Of a stretch of DNA of 16,895 bases, positions 7,306-14,923 are shown one piece after another (position 1 is the stretch's first letter; each line of letters starts with the position of its first letter). The DNA is from DASQDN01 sp035630195. GTDB taxonomy: Bacteria > Acidobacteriota > Terriglobia > Bryobacterales > Bryobacteraceae. The notes under the pieces are model-generated. The model worked only from the letters and a program-made list of their open reading frames with translations, did not search any database and was not told the DNA's origin. Made by a program: the position numbers and the translations under genes. The DNA lies in assembly GCA_035630195.1 (NCBI GenBank), contig DASQLD010000285.1:1-16895 (forward strand), in the 5' to 3' direction.

Positions 7306-7407
7306 GCCCACGAGCATACCAGCAGGAGTAGTCCACCTCACACACTCCACCGTTATTTAAGATCGCCGCGTCAGAACATCACTATCCTTAGAGTGGAGAC
7401 ATAAGCG

Positions 7408-7929
7408 ATGGATCAGGCGTTATATAACCTTTTCATCCAAGAGGCACACCTCCTTCTGGGCGCCGAGCACGAGCAGTCTGCGCGGTTGCGCGAGTTGAGC
7501 GAGTTCGTTAAGACCGAAGAACTGCGAATGGTTTTCGAGCAACATGCCCTCGAAACAGAGGAGCAGATCACGAGACTCGAAGATATTCTGACTACCGCGG
7601 GGGAACACGTTGAAGGTGAGATACCTGCGGCCATGGATGGGCTTATAGATGATGCCGAACTCGTGAGCGATCAAGATTTGGAGATCCAGGCACGCGACAT
7701 TGCTGTCGCCACGGCTGCGCGGAAGATGGAGCATTACGAGATCGGCTGCTACCAGAGCCTCATCGCACTCGCTGACAGCCTCAGTCTTGGAGAAGCTGCC
7801 GGTTCACTGCGCATTTCCTTAAAGGAAGAAGAACAGGCGGACCATAGAATTGCACATGAGTTGAGGCGACTGTCACTAGACATGACATCGAGAGAATCGC
7901 AGCCAGCCGGCTTGGCAGAGTTGCTCTAA
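7408..7929 (+). CDS. Ferritin-like DUF892 (YciE/YciF) protein
   Basis: This 173-residue all-helical protein matches the YciF/DUF892 branch of ferritin-like proteins: LYNLFIQEAHLLLGAEHEQ at 5-23, VFEQHALETEEQITRLEDIL (helix 2), ARKMEHYEIGCYQSLIALAD (helix 3) and SLKEEEQADHRIAHEL (helix 4). Candidate diiron ligands are Glu12, Glu44/His46/Glu49, Glu108/His109 and Glu140-142 with His146; ligand assignment is by eye. Family members are linked to osmotic and oxidative stress, and their catalytic role is unclear. ATG at 7408 has GGAG 9 nt upstream. Its upstream intergenic region is shared with the divergent cupin gene. The DUF362 gene follows after 36 nt. Confidence 0.85.
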   Translation: MDQALYNLFIQEAHLLLGAEHEQSARLRELSEFVKTEELRMVFEQHALETEEQITRLEDILTTAGEHVEGEIPAAMDGLIDDAELVSDQDLEIQARDIAVATAARKMEHYEIGCYQSLIALADSLSLGEAAGSLRISLKEEEQADHRIAHELRRLSLDMTSRESQPAGLAELL

Positions 7930-7965
7930 TCCCCGTCTCTCACGTTTTGGAAGTAAGCTGGAGGC

Positions 7966-9078
7966 ATGGTCCTCGAAGCACGTAGAGACTTTCTCAAAAA
8001 GACGCTGGCCACAGGGTTGTATGCCGCAACGTACTCCGCCGTTAGCAGAGCGGCTGTCCAACCAGGCATTCCCGGGCCGTTTCCGGGTCGTGTGATCGCG
8101 GTGGAAAGCGCAAGTGCCGTGATCGAGCGTAAGTACCAGCGCGCAGCGGTACGGGGAATGCTCAGTAAAGGCTTGATGGAGCTTACTGGCGCGTCCTCAC
8201 CACAAGAAGCGTGGCGCTACTTTTTCCAACCCGGCGACGTCGTCGGTTTGAAACTGAATCCAGTCGGCAGTCCTTTCGTGATGTCGGCTCCCGAAGTAGT
8301 TATCGAGATCGTCGAAGGGCTGAAGATGGCAGGTTTGCCCACGAAGAACGTGGTGGCGTTCGACCGCTACCGCGATCAATTCATCAAAGCGGGCTTCGAT
8401 AAATGGTTGCCGGAGGGCGTGCGCTGGTCCGCAGCGAGCGATTACTACAATTCCGATCCGCTCCAGCTCGATATGCAAGGGTACGATGCCAGCCAATACA
8501 TCGAGATGCCCCTTGTGCTCCCGGAGGCCGATGCGAAGAATCCGCATCACCGCCGATCTTACCTTTCGAACTTCATCAGCAAAGACGTTAACAAGATGAT
8601 CAACCTCTGCCTGTTGAAGCATCATCAGTCGGCTGGCGTGACGATCGCGTTGAAGAACTTATCTCACGGCCTTGTTAACAACGTAAGCCGCAGCCACTCG
8701 AGTCCTACACTCAACACGTGCGGCACCTTCATCCCGAACATTGTCGACCACCCAATGATCCGGCAGAAAGTCGTCCTGAATATCTGCGATGGAGTATTGG
8801 CGGCTTACCACGGTGGACCCGGTAGCACGGTCGGGAAGTATATGTGGGAACACAAAACCATGTACTTCTCAACGGACCCCGTGGCTCTCGATAAGACTGG
8901 CCTCAAGGTAATCGACGCTAAGCGCACGCAGGTAGGAATGCTGCCGATCGCCACGGCAAAGCCGGACAAGGACAGCACGTTTCTGAACATGCAGGTGGAG
9001 CACATTGAAATCGCCGGAGCACTGGGTCTGGGTGAGTTCGATGATAAGAAAATCGAAGTGCGGCGATTTGAGATCTAA
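7966..9078 (+). CDS. Tat-signal DUF362 domain protein
   Basis: This 370-residue protein begins with a twin-arginine motif (EARRDFLKKTLATGLYAA), indicating folded export. The body carries DUF362 hallmarks: GDVVGLKLNPVGSPFVMSAPEVV, CLLKHHQSAGVTIALKNLSHG, and DPVALDKTGLKVIDAKR near the C-terminus. DUF362 proteins sometimes carry ferredoxin-like 4Fe-4S clusters, but no CxxCxxC motif is present here. The family function is unknown and none is assigned. The in-frame TAA at 7954 rules out a much earlier start; the only nearby Shine-Dalgarno (GGAGG) is just 1 nt from this ATG, so spacing is unusually tight. It probably shares a transcript with the DUF892 gene 36 nt upstream. Confidence 0.85.
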   Translation: MVLEARRDFLKKTLATGLYAATYSAVSRAAVQPGIPGPFPGRVIAVESASAVIERKYQRAAVRGMLSKGLMELTGASSPQEAWRYFFQPGDVVGLKLNPVGSPFVMSAPEVVIEIVEGLKMAGLPTKNVVAFDRYRDQFIKAGFDKWLPEGVRWSAASDYYNSDPLQLDMQGYDASQYIEMPLVLPEADAKNPHHRRSYLSNFISKDVNKMINLCLLKHHQSAGVTIALKNLSHGLVNNVSRSHSSPTLNTCGTFIPNIVDHPMIRQKVVLNICDGVLAAYHGGPGSTVGKYMWEHKTMYFSTDPVALDKTGLKVIDAKRTQVGMLPIATAKPDKDSTFLNMQVEHIEIAGALGLGEFDDKKIEVRRFEI

Positions 9079-9198
9079 GCGATGAATTCGCGCGAGGGTT
9101 AACTCGGTCGTCGTGGGAGAATCCCTCCGAATTGAATCGGAGCGCCGAGATAGAACGATCCTGATCGCGACACTGGGTCCGCTATCGTCGGCCCGTCG

Positions 9199-9343
9199 CC
9201 GTTCCTATCTACACGTTTGGGGCATTCATCCCGTAATCCCTTCAGAGTATCTGTGGCCTGTCGACCGATGGGGTTCTGCGGAAGCGCAGAAAGCTCCCGG
9301 AAGGTGGGAGCAGCACGACTGGCTATTGTAGAGATGATAGCGG
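9199..9343. ncRNA. Candidate structured RNA in the DUF362-dtd intergenic region
   Basis: By eye the segment folds into a closed, branched structure. An outer stem is CCG (9199-9201) + CTATC (9205-9209) + TACA (9210-9213) with TGTA (9327-9330) + GATAG (9336-9340) + CGG (9341-9343). An inner stem GCC-T-GTCG (9256-9263) pairs with CGAC-T-GGC (9316-9323). It encloses two perfect hairpins: TTCTGCG-GAAG-CGCAGAA (9274-9291) and GCTCCC-GGAAGGT-GGGAGC (9293-9311). It matches no RNA family I can recognise, and neither promoter nor strand is established. Weak compared with a covariance-supported call. Confidence 0.3.
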
Positions 9344-9556
9344 AATTCGTAAGTAGTTTGCCCGGTTGAAGTGTAATACAACTGAAAACCCTTTTCCTAG
9401 CACTAATTTTACCGACGCGCTAAAGAGCCACACTCACGCTGGAAAATCACGACTTCCAACAAAGTAACCGTCACTCGTCTTTGAGTAACGTCCAAATTAA
9501 TGGCGGTTAACTAAACATCAAATGCGATCTTGATTTACTATAGGAGGGACGTTTAG
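9344..9556. other. AT-richer intergenic stretch before dtd
   Basis: No gene is visible. The stretch is noticeably more AT-rich than its surroundings and probably holds the dtd promoter, but no hexamer pair with correct spacing could be fixed. AGGAGGG at about 9541-9548 is the dtd ribosome-binding site. Confidence 0.4.
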
Positions 9557-10015
9557 ATGAGAGCCGTCCTCCAGCGCGTGACAGCAGCGAGTGTTCGAGT
9601 GAATAACAAGTTGACTGGCGCCATCAATCTCGGACTTCTTGTCCTACTAGGCGTAGAACATGCAGATACCAAACAAGATGCGGACTACCTTGTCAACAAG
9701 ATCTTAGGCTTACGAATATTCAGGGATGATAGTGACAAGATGAATCTCAGCGTGGTGGATGTGCATGGGGCGCTCCTTGTCGTCTCGCAGTTCACGCTTT
9801 ATGCGGATTGCCGCAAAGGAATGCGGCCGAGTTTTGATCGCGCGGCGCCGTCAGAGCTAGCCAAAGATATGTATGAATACTTTGTCACGCAAGCGCGCAA
9901 CCGTGGCATTCCAATAGAAACGGGCGCCTTTCAAGCGTCGATGGAGGTAAGTTTAGTCAATGATGGACCAGTCACAGTAATATGCGAATCTGTTAGACTT
10001 ACTCAGTCGGAGTAA
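9557..10015 (+). CDS. dtd: D-aminoacyl-tRNA deacylase
   Basis: This 152-residue enzyme hydrolyses D-aminoacyl-tRNAs (and glycyl-tRNA-Ala), recycling tRNA and preventing D-amino acid entry into protein. Family motifs are in place: MRAVLQRV at the N-terminus, SQFTL at 77-81, the KGMRPSF segment (87-93), and the NDGPVT element with the Gly137-Pro138 cross-subunit chirality-checking pair. The length is normal. ATG at 9557 has a strong AGGAGGG about 9 nt upstream. It starts a plus-strand run with a small basic protein, nikR and acpS. Confidence 0.97.
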   Translation: MRAVLQRVTAASVRVNNKLTGAINLGLLVLLGVEHADTKQDADYLVNKILGLRIFRDDSDKMNLSVVDVHGALLVVSQFTLYADCRKGMRPSFDRAAPSELAKDMYEYFVTQARNRGIPIETGAFQASMEVSLVNDGPVTVICESVRLTQSE

Positions 10016-10024
10016 GTGTCGAAA

Positions 10025-10285
10025 ATGACCAAGAATACAAGAAAACTCGACGACTCAATCGTGCTTAAGGCCGCGTTGGAGGGTCTCGAACTCCAGAAGC
10101 AGCGCATCGAGACCCAGATCCGAGAAGTACGCTCTCGGCTCGGAAAGCCCGCACGCTCAACGTCCGAGACGCCTAGTAGCTCTACAAGGAAGCGGGTTCT
10201 CAGTCCAGAAGCTCGCAAACGGATAGCCACCGCTCAGAAAAAGCGCTGGGCAGAATACCGAAAAGGCTCCAGCGGCCAAAAGTAA
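10025..10285 (+). CDS. Small basic protein with SPEARKRI...KKRW motif
   Basis: This protein of 86 residues has no assigned function. The N-terminal half is a probable coiled coil (LKAALEGLELQKQRIETQIREVRSRL, about 14-39). A Ser/Thr-rich linker follows, then a basic motif RKRVLSPEARKRIATAQKKRWAEYRK (55-80). Similar Arg/Lys motifs occur at the ends of small acidobacterial proteins and resemble NUMOD3-like DNA-binding modules, so nucleic-acid binding is a guess. ATG at 10025 was chosen because GGAG lies 12 nt upstream; the GTG at 10016, abutting the dtd stop, would place GGAG only 3 nt away. Translational coupling with dtd is plausible. Confidence 0.7.
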   Translation: MTKNTRKLDDSIVLKAALEGLELQKQRIETQIREVRSRLGKPARSTSETPSSSTRKRVLSPEARKRIATAQKKRWAEYRKGSSGQK

Positions 10286-10335
10286 CATGACTTACTCGAG
10301 TCCGCCCTACCGAGTGTGAGACGCTGGTGGGGTGT

Positions 10336-10749
10336 ATGGCAGAACTAAGCCGAATAGGCGTAGCCATCGACGCTGACCTCCTCGACAAATTCGATGAGCA
10401 TATTACGGAGCGCGGTTATACCAACCGGTCTGAAGCGTTTCGCGATCTAGTGCGGGATGAGCTCACTCGAAAAGCTTCGGAACTTCCAGATCAACCGGTG
10501 GTTGGGACCGTGACATTAGTCTACGATCATCATGTTCGGATGCTTAGCGACAAGCTTACGGATATGCAGCATGAATCGCATCACAATATTCTCTCCACCA
10601 TGCACGTGCATCTCGACCACGACACTTGTCTGGAGGTTCTTGTCGTCAAGGGCAAATCGAAGGACGTGCGCCGGATCGCAGACGGACTAATCAGCGTTAA
10701 GGGTGTCAAGTTCGGTAATCTGACAATTGCCGGAACTGAGGATAAATGA
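10336..10749 (+). CDS. nikR: NikR-type nickel-responsive regulator
   Basis: This ribbon-helix-helix metalloregulator has 137 residues from ATG 10336; an in-frame GTG at 10327 would add three. The DNA-binding RHH spans about 3-45 (RIGVAIDADLLDKFDEHI...NRSEAFRDLVRDEL) and an ACT-like tetramerisation domain follows. All four Ni(II) ligands of E. coli NikR (His76, His87, His89, Cys95) have counterparts at the same spacing: His79, His90, His92, Cys98. In E. coli, Ni-NikR represses nickel import. No nickel transporter or hydrogenase gene lies in this window, and no GTATGA-N16-TCATAC operator was found nearby. Its stop overlaps the acpS start (ATGA), so the two are translationally coupled. Confidence 0.93.
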   Translation: MAELSRIGVAIDADLLDKFDEHITERGYTNRSEAFRDLVRDELTRKASELPDQPVVGTVTLVYDHHVRMLSDKLTDMQHESHHNILSTMHVHLDHDTCLEVLVVKGKSKDVRRIADGLISVKGVKFGNLTIAGTEDK

Positions 10750-11123
10750 TCGCCGGCACGGGTGTGGATCTAGCCGAGGTCGATCGTATACGAGAGGCTA
10801 TCTCTCGATTCGGCGACCGCTTCATCCACAGAATTTATACCGAACGCGAGATTGCCTACGTCCAGCGCAAGGCGAATCGCTTCGAACGTTTCGCCGCGAG
10901 ATTCGCAGCGAAAGAAGCCGGAATGAAGGCGCTTGGTACAGGCTGGCGACGGGGCATCCAATGGAAGGATTTCGAGGTTGTAAATCTTCCGTCGGGAAGA
11001 CCTACTTTGCTATTGCATGGAGAAGCGGAGAAAATTGCCCGCGATATGGGAGTAGTCCATATTCATTTGTCATTGACGCACACCGTCAAGGACGGATTAG
11101 CTTACGTTATCTTCGAGCGGTAG
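10746..11123 (+). CDS. acpS: Holo-[acyl-carrier-protein] synthase
   Basis: This 125-residue phosphopantetheinyl transferase moves 4'-phosphopantetheine from CoA to apo-ACP, activating fatty acid synthesis. Conserved elements are IAGTGVDLAEVDRI with Mg-binding Asp8, RFAAKEAGMKALGTG with Glu57 of the (F/W)xxKE(A/S) motif, and HLSLTHT near the C-terminus. The start overlaps nikR by 4 nt (ATGA). The 3' end overlaps the convergent CDP-alcohol phosphatidyltransferase gene by 17 bp, so the two mRNAs are antisense at their ends. Confidence 0.96.
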   Translation: MIAGTGVDLAEVDRIREAISRFGDRFIHRIYTEREIAYVQRKANRFERFAARFAAKEAGMKALGTGWRRGIQWKDFEVVNLPSGRPTLLLHGEAEKIARDMGVVHIHLSLTHTVKDGLAYVIFER

Positions 11124-11736
11124 CGCCGCTAGACGGGCGTAGTTGCGCGTCCTCAAGCCGCTTAGCTTCTTGCCAGGTGAAAAGCATGCGGTGAATTACC
11201 GTGAGATTCCCAAGAATTGCAATGACCCAGAGGACAGGAGCCATACGATCGGTTAGCGCGCCGATAATCAGCAGGACGATGCGCTCGGGCCGTTCCATGA
11301 ATCCGACTTTACATGTAGGGATTGTATTCTCAGCTCGCGAACGAGTGTAGCTGATCATCACCGACGCTGTCATTACGACTGCAGTCATGACCACATAGAA
11401 CGGTCGGTTGATGGTCCCGTACCAAACCAACAAGCCGATCAGAAGGGCCAGATCGGAATACCGGTCTAGCACGGAGTCAAAGAATCCACCGAAACGCGTG
11501 ACCTGGTTCGTCTCCCTCGCTACACGGCCGTCGACCATGTCGAAGATACCGGCTCCAATGATCACCAGCGCTGCTTCACGAAACTGCCCATAAGCCAGTA
11601 AAAACGCAGCCCATATATTGATGAGAAGTCCGATGAACGTGAGTACGTTCGGATGAATACGCGCAAGGGCCAGACCACGAACAATCAGGACGATGATCTT
11701 ATTGCAAGCTACTCCGATTGCACGTGTAAATGTCAT
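11107..11736 (-). CDS. CDP-alcohol phosphatidyltransferase
   Basis: This 209-residue polytopic inner-membrane enzyme has the full CDP-alcohol phosphotransferase signature DG-x2-AR-x8-G-x3-D-x3-D: D69-G70, A73-R74, G83, D87, D91, preceded by D66. Around it are hydrophobic segments (about 33-50, 55-66, 94-107, 112-128, 150-180). The family transfers a CDP-linked diacylglycerol or similar group onto an alcohol such as glycerol 3-phosphate or inositol phosphate. The acceptor cannot be decided from the motif, so pgsA or an inositol-phosphate synthase are both possible. ATG at 11736 has an excellent GGAGG 5 nt upstream and starts 7 nt after the greA stop, indicating an operon with greA. Confidence 0.9.
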   Translation of the reverse strand: MTFTRAIGVACNKIIVLIVRGLALARIHPNVLTFIGLLINIWAAFLLAYGQFREAALVIIGAGIFDMVDGRVARETNQVTRFGGFFDSVLDRYSDLALLIGLLVWYGTINRPFYVVMTAVVMTASVMISYTRSRAENTIPTCKVGFMERPERIVLLIIGALTDRMAPVLWVIAILGNLTVIHRMLFTWQEAKRLEDAQLRPSSGATARR

Positions 11737-11743
11737 GCCCCTC

Positions 11744-12214
11744 CTAATTCACCGGATCGTGGATCGTGGTCAGCTTTAGAATCTCCATTAGGCGCGTGCC
11801 GCTCGGAATCGCTACCTTTACTTCGTCTCCTACCTGCTTGCCAATCAGGCTTCTACCAATAGGAGAACTCGTTGAAATCATTCCCTTCGTGGCGTCCGCT
11901 TCCTCGCTGGTTACCAGCTTGTAGGTTACTTCCTCGTTCTTATCCACATCGAGGACAAGAACAGTGGAGCCTAGACCGACTTTGTCCCGGGGGATCTTGC
12001 TTACATCCACCATCGATAGCTCCGCCAAGCGTTGCTTCAACTGGGAAAGCCGGGCGTCAACAAAACGCTGCCGTTCTTTGGCGGCATGAAACTCTGCGTT
12101 CTCTTTGAGGTCTCCGTGAGCCCTAGCCTTTAAAATTTCCTTGGGCAACTCATTGCGCAACTCGTACTCGAGCGCCGCTGCCTCTTCCTGTAGCTTCTTC
12201 TTCAGCTCTTCCAT
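11744..12214 (-). CDS. greA: Transcription elongation factor GreA
   Basis: This 156-residue protein has the usual GreA layout. The N-terminal antiparallel coiled coil (about 1-75) carries the acidic tip ARAHGDLKENAEFHAAKERQ, with Asp35 and Glu38 equivalent to the residues that hold the catalytic Mg in the RNA polymerase secondary channel. The C-terminal FKBP-like domain has ISTSSPIGRSLIGKQVGDEV. It stimulates cleavage of backtracked RNA. A TATAAT element (12248-12243, minus strand) suggests its own promoter downstream of rseP, while the CDP-alcohol phosphatidyltransferase gene follows after 7 nt. The C-terminus is a few residues beyond the family core. Confidence 0.97.
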   Translation of the reverse strand: MEELKKKLQEEAAALEYELRNELPKEILKARAHGDLKENAEFHAAKERQRFVDARLSQLKQRLAELSMVDVSKIPRDKVGLGSTVLVLDVDKNEEVTYKLVTSEEADATKGMISTSSPIGRSLIGKQVGDEVKVAIPSGTRLMEILKLTTIHDPVN

Positions 12215-12242
12215 CTAGTCGGCAGCTATAGCTCCTGGGGAC

Positions 12243-12248
12243 ATTATA
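12243..12248 (-). promoter_or_regulatory. Probable -10 element of greA
   Basis: The minus strand carries a consensus TATAAT 28 nt upstream of the greA ATG, predicting a start of transcription near 12236. No recognisable -35 is present at 16-18 nt, so confidence is low. Confidence 0.35.
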
Positions 12249-12257
12249 GCGGGCAAA

Positions 12258-12294
12258 GGCGGGTAGCAGGGGGCATTTGGCACCCGCCCAAATG
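12258..12294 (-). other. Overlapping alternative hairpins between rseP and greA
   Basis: CATTTGG (12274-12280) pairs perfectly with CCAAATG (12288-12294) across a 7-nt loop. The alternative stem GGCGGGT (12258-12264) with ACCCGCC (12282-12288) uses the same bases, so the two are mutually exclusive. There is no U-run on either strand, so it is not a standard intrinsic terminator. It could weakly terminate the dxr-rseP transcript or protect its 3' end. Confidence 0.4.
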
Positions 12295-12316
12295 GCTATG
12301 ACTGCCCAGTAGTGGT

Positions 12317-13651
12317 CTAGCCCGGCAGCAGCTTCGAAATGTCGTTGTAGAGAACAAACACGACCACAGCCATCAGGAAGACCATGCCGACTTTCAAAAC
12401 GGCTTCCTTCACGGGCATGCTCATGTCGCGCCGCATGATCATTTCAATCAAGAGCAAAAGAATCAATCCCCCATCCAGGATCGGAATGGGTAGGAGATTG
12501 AAGACTGCAAGATTCAGGCTGACCATGGCCATCAAACCAACGAAAGCCATTGGGCCTTCACGAGCAGCGTCGCCCGAGAGACGCGCGATCCCTATCGGAC
12601 CTTCGATCGATTTCGCGGACATGCGGCGTTCGATTAGACCCTGTAGAAACTGGTAAATTAACGACGCGCTCTTGATGTTCTGGTCAACGGACTCACGCAG
12701 CGCTGCGACAAACCCTAGCTGGGTGATAACAACAGGCCGCTCCAAGTCAACGCCGATCAACCATCGGCCGGCGCCGTCCAGCTTGGAAAAGGCCGGCATC
12801 ACCGCTGCGCTTTGCTGTTTGCCCTGTCGTTCGTAGACCACCTGCACGGGACTTCCGTTGCTCGCCCGAATCAATTCATGCAGCTTCGACAGTGAGCGGA
12901 TACTCTGGCCATTCACACTGAGCAGTACATCACCTCGCCTCAAGCCGGCTTTCTCAGCACCCATACCGGGTCGAACGCCGCCAACTAGAACTTGCGTCTG
13001 TTCCTCCCATCCCGACGTTCCGAGCCCGCTCTTTTCTTCAAGCTGAGGGGTTACCGTCGTCTGGAGCCGTTCGCCGTTGCGTACGTAACCGACATAGAGT
13101 TGCTTTCCCGCATTTGTGACTTCGCTCAGCAGAATGTCCTGCCACTTCGGATCACGGATGCCATCGATTTGAACGATCGTGTCGCCTTCCTTCAACCCTG
13201 CGGCCGCCGCAGGAGTTCCCGGAGCCACGTAACCGATCGTCGCCGGGTCATCGGAATTGGCGAGCTTCGGATACCGGAACATGAACAGGCCAGTCAACAA
13301 TCCGACTGCAAGAATCATGTTCATGCCGGGACCGGCAAACGCGATGATAAGGCGCTGCCATCTCGGCTTCGCCTGGAACGATCGTGGATCGGCTGCCGCC
13401 TCATCCCCCGGTTGCTCACCCGACATCTTCACGTAGCCGCCGAAAAGTATCGCGGAGAACCGGAAATCCGTCTCGCCTCTGCGAAAACCGAACAGTCGCG
13501 GGCCAAAACCAAAGCTGAATGCTTCGACCTTTACGTCGAAATAACGGGCCGCCCAATAGTGACCGAGTTCGTGAATGAGAATCATCACGCCGATCAGAAT
13601 CAACAGCCACCAAATATTTTGAAGAATCTGTAAGACGCCTAATAAGTTCAT
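12317..13651 (-). CDS. rseP: RIP metalloprotease RseP (site-2 protease)
   Basis: This inner-membrane intramembrane zinc protease has exactly 444 residues from ATG 13651. The zinc motif HELGH (27-31) lies in the first TM segment. After FAGPGMNMILA (105-115) come two tandem PDZ domains (about 138-200 and 220-285), and the LDG motif is in NLLPIPILDGG (385-395, third zinc ligand Asp393). The family cleaves anti-sigma factors and residual signal peptides. An in-frame GTG at 13690 inside dxr is less likely because the ATG sits 5 nt after the dxr stop and gives the standard length. Co-transcribed with dxr. Confidence 0.96.
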   Translation of the reverse strand: MNLLGVLQILQNIWWLLILIGVMILIHELGHYWAARYFDVKVEAFSFGFGPRLFGFRRGETDFRFSAILFGGYVKMSGEQPGDEAAADPRSFQAKPRWQRLIIAFAGPGMNMILAVGLLTGLFMFRYPKLANSDDPATIGYVAPGTPAAAAGLKEGDTIVQIDGIRDPKWQDILLSEVTNAGKQLYVGYVRNGERLQTTVTPQLEEKSGLGTSGWEEQTQVLVGGVRPGMGAEKAGLRRGDVLLSVNGQSIRSLSKLHELIRASNGSPVQVVYERQGKQQSAAVMPAFSKLDGAGRWLIGVDLERPVVITQLGFVAALRESVDQNIKSASLIYQFLQGLIERRMSAKSIEGPIGIARLSGDAAREGPMAFVGLMAMVSLNLAVFNLLPIPILDGGLILLLLIEMIMRRDMSMPVKEAVLKVGMVFLMAVVVFVLYNDISKLLPG

Positions 13652-13656
13652 TTGAG

Positions 13657-14844
13657 TCAGGCCTGTACCGCAGCCCGTTGTCGCACGCACTCGCGCGCCA
13701 CGGCACGGGATTCAATATCAATTTCGAGCACTTCGCCAACGCTGCGAGCCGTTCTGGAGGGCATCCGCGATAACGTCGCAGAAACGACGTCTGCTATCGC
13801 TGGGAATGAAATCTGCTCGTTTAAGAATGCTTCCACAGCTATTTCATCGGCGGCGTTCAGAATACATGTAGACGAATCCCGCGCGTTTTGGGCTTCATAC
13901 GCTAGGCCAAGGAGTGGAAACTTTTCAAAATCAGGCGGAAAGAACTCCCAGGTGCGACACTCGCGCCAATCGAGTCGAGGAACAGGCGCATCGGCGCGCT
14001 CCGGATACGTAAGAGCATATTGGATTGGCATCCGCATGTCGGTCGTGCTTATCTGCGCAACCACGCTGCCATCTCGATATTCGACGAGTGCATGTACTGT
14101 AGATTGCGGGTGCACGACAACTTCGACATCCGCCGTGTCGAAATCAAACAACCAGCAAGCTTCAATAACTTCGAAACCTTTATTCATCAAAGTCGCTGAG
14201 TCAATAGTGATACGCGGACCCATCTTCCAAGTTGGATGATTCAAAGCCGCCCGTGGAGTCAAAGAAGCAAACTGAGCGGCTGGTGTACTTCGAAAAGGTC
14301 CCCCGGAAGCCGTCAGAATCAACTTGACCGCCTCGTCGCGCAAACCCGCTCTCAGGCATTGATGAGCGCCGTTATGCTCGCTATCTACAGGGATCAATGT
14401 GGCCCCGTGTTCTCGCGCGGCGTCCATCACAAGCTTTCCGCTCGCCACCAGAACCTCTTTATTTGCAAGGCCAACAGTCTTTCGCCGCCTCACTGCTTCA
14501 TAGGTAGCTTCTAGACCGGATACGCCAACGATTGCCGATAAGACAAAGTCCACTTCGGTCGCAATTGCAATCTCGATCAGAGCACGGGGTCCACAGGACA
14601 ACTCGGGCCAAGCTGAATGAGGCAGGCTACTTGATCGTAGCCGTTCCGTTAGACTCCGAAGCCCCTCTGGAGTTGCAACAACTGCTACCGCAGGTTGAAA
14701 TTCAAGAATCTGCTTCGTAAACGCGTCGATGTTTTGGCCGGCGGCCAAGGCATAGACACGAAATCGGTCGGGCCAGCGCCGGATCACGTCAAGCGTGGAC
14801 GTTCCAATGGACCCGGTAGAGCCCAGTACAGTAATTGCCTTCAA
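13657..14844 (-). CDS. dxr: 1-deoxy-D-xylulose 5-phosphate reductoisomerase
   Basis: This enzyme commits DXP to MEP in the non-mevalonate isoprenoid pathway using NADPH. The start is inferred at TTG 14844 (or the adjacent TTG 14847): family proteins begin just before K-A-I-T-V-L-G-S-T-G-S-I-G, and this gives 395 residues. The frame is open up to an ATG at 14925, but that would add 27 atypical residues. Seen are the NADPH loop GSTGSIG (8-14), GLANKE, metal ligands Asp154 and Glu156 in PVDSEHN, ASGGPFR, and MNKGFEVIEACWLF with Glu228 as the third ligand. The residues after DSEHN are GAHQCL rather than the common AIFQCL. rseP follows 5 nt downstream. Confidence 0.95.
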   Translation of the reverse strand: MKAITVLGSTGSIGTSTLDVIRRWPDRFRVYALAAGQNIDAFTKQILEFQPAVAVVATPEGLRSLTERLRSSSLPHSAWPELSCGPRALIEIAIATEVDFVLSAIVGVSGLEATYEAVRRRKTVGLANKEVLVASGKLVMDAAREHGATLIPVDSEHNGAHQCLRAGLRDEAVKLILTASGGPFRSTPAAQFASLTPRAALNHPTWKMGPRITIDSATLMNKGFEVIEACWLFDFDTADVEVVVHPQSTVHALVEYRDGSVVAQISTTDMRMPIQYALTYPERADAPVPRLDWRECRTWEFFPPDFEKFPLLGLAYEAQNARDSSTCILNAADEIAVEAFLNEQISFPAIADVVSATLSRMPSRTARSVGEVLEIDIESRAVARECVRQRAAVQA

Positions 14845-14923
14845 CAAGCTGATAATACCATCCGCGTCACACCTAAATTTCGCGTCGCTTGTTGCACTTA
14901 GCCCTTGGTAGTCTGAAAGAAGC

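Noticed and set aside
9285..9320. SRP (4.5S) RNA, suggested by CCCGGAAGG and GGGAGCAGC
   Set aside because: The 5' CAGG side of SRP helix 8 is missing and the loop is extended by a TG; the pairing does not follow the SRP fold.
9113..9331. 72-codon plus-strand ORF between the DUF362 gene and dtd
   Set aside because: No recognisable domain, no Shine-Dalgarno, unconvincing composition, and it overlaps the hairpin-rich segment; better explained as non-coding.
10727..11194. 155-codon plus-strand ORF overlapping acpS
   Set aside because: Out-of-frame shadow of acpS; the acpS frame carries all conserved residues.
12992..13633. 213-codon plus-strand ORF
   Set aside because: Antisense shadow inside rseP, whose zinc and LDG motifs are on the other strand.
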